A stretch of DNA of 64,000 nt from Rhodocyclales bacterium. GTDB lineage: Bacteria; Pseudomonadota; Gammaproteobacteria; Burkholderiales; Rhodocyclaceae. A model generated the notes under the pieces. That model searched no databases, was not told the origin of the DNA, and saw nothing but the letters and a program-made list of their open reading frames with translations. The translations under genes were made by a program, and so were the position numbers. The DNA is taken from NCBI GenBank assembly GCA_016235165.1, contig JACRLX010000037.1, positions 1 through 64,000 on the forward strand, written 5' to 3'. How positions within the stretch are numbered: position 1 is the first letter of the stretch; each line of letters opens with the position of its first letter. Of this stretch, positions 61,511-64,000 are shown piece after piece.

Positions 61511-62904
61511 GCGCCGACTTTCAGGAGCGATTGCGCGGTATTGTCGGCGCGGGAAGGGTTCTCACCGCGGCGGAAGACCTTGCGCCCTTCTGTACGGACT
61601 GGCGCGGCCGCTATTCCGGCAGCGCGCGCTGTGTGGTCCTGCCCGGCAGCACCGAGGAAGTCGCCGCCGTGGTGCGCGCCTGTGCCGAGGCCGGCGTCGC
61701 CATCGTGCCCCAGGGCGGCAATACCGGCCTGTGCGGCGGCGCGACGCCGACCGGCGGCGAGGTGGTCATCGTGCTGACGCGCCTCAACCGCATCCGCGCC
61801 GTCGACCCCGACAACAATTCCATCACCGTCGAAGCGGGATGCACGCTGCATGCCGTGCAGGAGGCGGCGCGCGAGGCCGATCGCCTGTTCCCGCTGTCGC
61901 TCGCCGCCGAGGGCAGCGCCACCATTGGCGGCAACCTGTCCACCAATGCCGGTGGCGTGCAGGTGCTGCGCTATGGCAATGCCCGCGAGCTGACGCTGGG
62001 CCTCGAAGTCGTGCTGGCCGACGGCAGCGTCTGGAACGGGCTGCGCGGATTGCGCAAGGACAACACCGGCTACGACCTCAAGCACCTGTTCATAGGCGCC
62101 GAGGGCACGCTGGGGCTGATCACCGCCGCGACGCTGAAACTGTTTCCGCGCCCCCGCGTGCAGGCCACGGCCTGGGCTGCGGTGCCCGATCCGGCCGCTG
62201 CTGTCGCCCTGCTTGGACGCCTGCGCGATGCCGCCGGCGACAACGTGACGGCCTTCGAGATCGTCGGCCGGCCGGCGCTTGGGCTGGTGCTGAAGCACAT
62301 TCCAAACGCCCGCGACCCCTTGTCCGGCATGCCGGCCTGGCAGCTGTTGATCGAGCTTTCCGGAATGCGGGCCGAGCTGCCGGTGAACTTGGAGGCGGCG
62401 CTCGAAGCCGCCGCCGAGGCCGGCCTGGTCACCGACGCCGTGGTCGCCCGCAGCGAAGCGCAGACCGCTGCGCTGTGGGCCTTGCGCGAGAACGTCTCGG
62501 AAGCGCAGAAAATCGAGGGCGTTTCGATCAAGCATGACATCGCGGTCCCGGTGTCGCGCATCGCCGAATTCATTGTCCGCGCCGATGACGCGCTGGCGGC
62601 CCGTTTCCCCGGCGTGCGCATCGTCTGCTTCGGCCACATCGGTGACGGCAACCTGCATTACAACCAGTCGAAGGCCGACGCCGAATCCAATGCCGAATTC
62701 ATTGCCCGCACCGGGGCGGTGAATCGCGTGGTGCATGACCTGGTGCATGAACTCGGCGGCTCGATTTCCGCCGAGCATGGCCTGGGTCAGTTGAAGCGCG
62801 AGGAAGTGCTGCGCTACAAGAGCGCGACGGAAATGGAAATGATGCGCGTGGTCAAGCGCGCGCTCGACCCGCGCGGCCTGATGAACCCCGGAAAACTGCT
62901 CTGA
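61507..62904 (+). CDS. FAD-linked oxidase, D-2-hydroxyacid dehydrogenase type
   Basis: A 465-residue flavoprotein of the GlcD/D-2-hydroxyglutarate dehydrogenase family. The FAD domain has [40 protein letters not shown] and [12 protein letters not shown]; the C-terminal cap domain has [11 protein letters not shown], where the two histidines bind metal, and [13 protein letters not shown]. Members oxidise D-lactate, glycolate or D-2-hydroxyglutarate; which one applies here is unclear. GTG 61507 overlaps the rimO stop (GTGA). Confidence 0.9.
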   Translation: MSADFQERLRGIVGAGRVLTAAEDLAPFCTDWRGRYSGSARCVVLPGSTEEVAAVVRACAEAGVAIVPQGGNTGLCGGATPTGGEVVIVLTRLNRIRAVDPDNNSITVEAGCTLHAVQEAAREADRLFPLSLAAEGSATIGGNLSTNAGGVQVLRYGNARELTLGLEVVLADGSVWNGLRGLRKDNTGYDLKHLFIGAEGTLGLITAATLKLFPRPRVQATAWAAVPDPAAAVALLGRLRDAAGDNVTAFEIVGRPALGLVLKHIPNARDPLSGMPAWQLLIELSGMRAELPVNLEAALEAAAEAGLVTDAVVARSEAQTAALWALRENVSEAQKIEGVSIKHDIAVPVSRIAEFIVRADDALAARFPGVRIVCFGHIGDGNLHYNQSKADAESNAEFIARTGAVNRVVHDLVHELGGSISAEHGLGQLKREEVLRYKSATEMEMMRVVKRALDPRGLMNPGKLL

Positions 62905-62933
62905 GCGGGCTGCCGAAAAACGCCGAAAAGGGC

Positions 62934-62962
62934 TTTACAGCCAGGGTCCGCCTCCCTATAAT
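62934..62962 (+). promoter_or_regulatory. Promoter of the tRNA-Ala/tRNA-Glu genes
   Basis: TTTACA (62934-62939), 17-base spacer, consensus TATAAT (62957-62962), then a GC-rich discriminator GCGCGC as in stable-RNA promoters under stringent control. Confidence 0.75.
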
Positions 62963-62976
62963 GCGCGCTCTCTTGT

Positions 62977-63052
<76 letters not shown>

Positions 63053-63060
63053 AACGATAA

Positions 63061-63136
63061 GTCCCTATCGTCTAGAGGCCTAGGACAATACCCTTTCACG
63101 GTATGAACCGGGGTTCGAATCCCCGTGGGGACGCCA
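63061..63136 (+). tRNA. tRNA-Glu(UUC)
   Basis: A 76-base tRNA with acceptor GTCCCTA / TGGGGAC, encoded CCA, anticodon TTC at 63095-63097 and T-loop TTCGAAT. Eight bases after tRNA-Ala, so co-transcribed. A recombinase gene on the other strand ends inside it. Confidence 0.96.
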
Positions 63137-64000
63137 CAACACTCCGGTTGCCGATAGCGGCAACCGGTACTGAATAGAGAAGGCCCGGCTTGCCGGGTCG
63201 AGTTCGATCCGTTCAATAAGCGTAGTCAGGATCCGGCGCAGGTCTGCGGCCGGCAGCCTGTGCTCATCGCTGTAGCCCAGCAGGTCGAGAATCTTCTCGC
63301 CGCGCTGCAGCTCGATTCCGTTGGCCTGCAGGATGCAGCGGATGTCCTCGGCGTTGAAAGCCAGTAGGCGCGTTTTCAATGCGCTGCGCTCGACCCACTC
63401 GGCCTTCTCGGTGCGCAACTGCGCCAGCTCGCGCTCCATTTCCTGCATGCGTTTGACCAGGGCGCGCTCGCCGCTCTCGGCGATCATATCCACCAGGTTG
63501 CGGATGTTCTTTTCGCGGCGCTTGATGTCGAGGTCTATCACCTGCGGATCGGCTACGATGGCTTCGGCCAGCTTGCGGGCTTGATTCACCGCCTGCGCGA
63601 GAAAGGCATCGTCCTGGAAGTCAGCGGCGATACGCTTGACGACCTCGCCTTCGATCCACGGCGCGTTGATGCGCTTGCCCTTGGTGCCTGCGCGGTAAGC
63701 GCTGTCGTGCGCGTCGCCGTGCCACTGCACCCCGGCGGGCGTGAACAGCAAACCGGAGAGCACGAAGGCCTCGGGCTTGGAGGCGCGCACCGGCTTGCGC
63801 AGCCGCGCCTCGTGCAGGGCGAGAACTTTCTCGGCCTGCTCCTCGGAAATAAGCGCCGGATGCGTCTCGCGGTTTATCTTCCATTCTTCGCGGGGGCGCC
63901 AGATCATTGTCTGCCTGTCGTCCTCTTTCGATCGGTTGATCTTCCGGCGTTGATTCCAGACTGTGTGGCCGGCGTAGGTGAGGGCGTTGCGCTCGATGGC
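63080..64000 (-). CDS. Large serine recombinase, C-terminal part, reading into tRNA-Glu
   Basis: Open to the right window edge; only the C-terminal 306 residues are visible. They begin AIERNALTYAGHTVWNQRRK, then KREDDRQ-like and WRPREEWKINRETHPALISE, match the recombinase domain, and continue with a zinc-ribbon-like region (VLSGLLFTPAGVQWHGDAHD without a full cysteine set) and a coiled coil (about 63390-63570). The catalytic N-terminus lies outside. The frame ends at 63080, inside tRNA-Glu: its last residues (WRPHGDSNPGSYRERVLS) are the antisense of the tRNA 3' half. This is the layout of an integrase next to its attachment site, so an integrated element begins here and extends right. Confidence 0.85.
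   Translation of the reverse strand, partial: AIERNALTYAGHTVWNQRRKINRSKEDDRQTMIWRPREEWKINRETHPALISEEQAEKVLALHEARLRKPVRASKPEAFVLSGLLFTPAGVQWHGDAHDSAYRAGTKGKRINAPWIEGEVVKRIAADFQDDAFLAQAVNQARKLAEAIVADPQVIDLDIKRREKNIRNLVDMIAESGERALVKRMQEMERELAQLRTEKAEWVERSALKTRLLAFNAEDIRCILQANGIELQRGEKILDLLGYSDEHRLPAADLRRILTTLIERIELDPASRAFSIQYRLPLSATGVLWRPHGDSNPGSYRERVLS

Noticed and set aside
61507-61524. AGCGCCGACTTTCAGG at the start of the FAD-linked oxidase, matching the REP-like motif
   Set aside because: It encodes the protein's first residues (SADFQ), so the match may be chance; not counted as a repeat copy.

Overview
The window is GC-rich DNA from a proteobacterium. Its housekeeping gene order points to the Betaproteobacteria, probably Rhodocyclales or a close relative: hda next to an AI-2E permease divergent from purM, mutL-miaA, bamD divergent from rluD, and phaC-phaB-phaB-phaR-rimO. 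This placement is inferred from gene content and order, not from a phylogeny. No rRNA genes and no CRISPR array were seen.

Bases 1 to about 35,500 are accessory. The left edge (1-3691) is the end of a decaying conjugative transfer module: a MobH-type relaxase with an apparent internal deletion, a TraD-type coupling protein broken by an in-frame amber codon, and an ICE membrane protein. A module of about 0.73 kb (a small helix-turn-helix gene plus a conserved noncoding stretch and the end of an antisense gene) occurs at 4207-4932 and again, diverged, at 30438-31165. Between the copies lie 25.5 kb of catabolic cargo. This cargo holds an FMN oxidoreductase, an AraC-type regulator, and a 14.2 kb co-directional cluster (7698-21928) encoding a thiolase, a split MaoC hydratase, an SDR dehydrogenase, an acyl-CoA dehydrogenase, an alpha-methylacyl-CoA racemase-like protein, a complete Liv-type ABC importer, two acyl-CoA ligase-like proteins and a crotonase. 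A graveyard of IS66, IS5 and other transposon remnants follows, then a porin, a frameshifted PAS-GGDEF-EAL gene, two small unknown ORFs and etfBA. Together these look like a self-contained uptake, activation and beta-oxidation route for a branched carboxylic acid: porin and ABC importer bring it in, ligases activate it, the racemase sets the methyl stereocentre, and dehydrogenase, hydratase, SDR and thiolase shorten it while ETF takes the electrons. The substrate cannot be read from the sequence.

From 31,069 to 35,159 there is a minus-strand set of conserved unknowns, a UPF0149/SEC-C protein and an AbiE-type toxin-antitoxin pair. The island ends at tRNA-Ser(GCU) (35521-35613).

From 35,521 to 63,136 the DNA is core chromosome: HAD phosphatase, hda, AI-2E permease, purM, a DUF4143 ATPase behind a 39-bp palindrome, brnTA, miaA-mutL, then a co-directional run dedA-lipoprotein-purN-DUF3108-rsmB-like-PLD-mscS-rlmB, a hemerythrin, a PaaH-like dehydrogenase, bamD, rluD, a YfiH-type oxidase, the PHB genes, rimO, an FAD-linked oxidase, and tRNA-Ala and tRNA-Glu. 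At the right edge a large serine recombinase gene reads from outside the window into the 3' end of tRNA-Glu, marking the start of a second integrated element.
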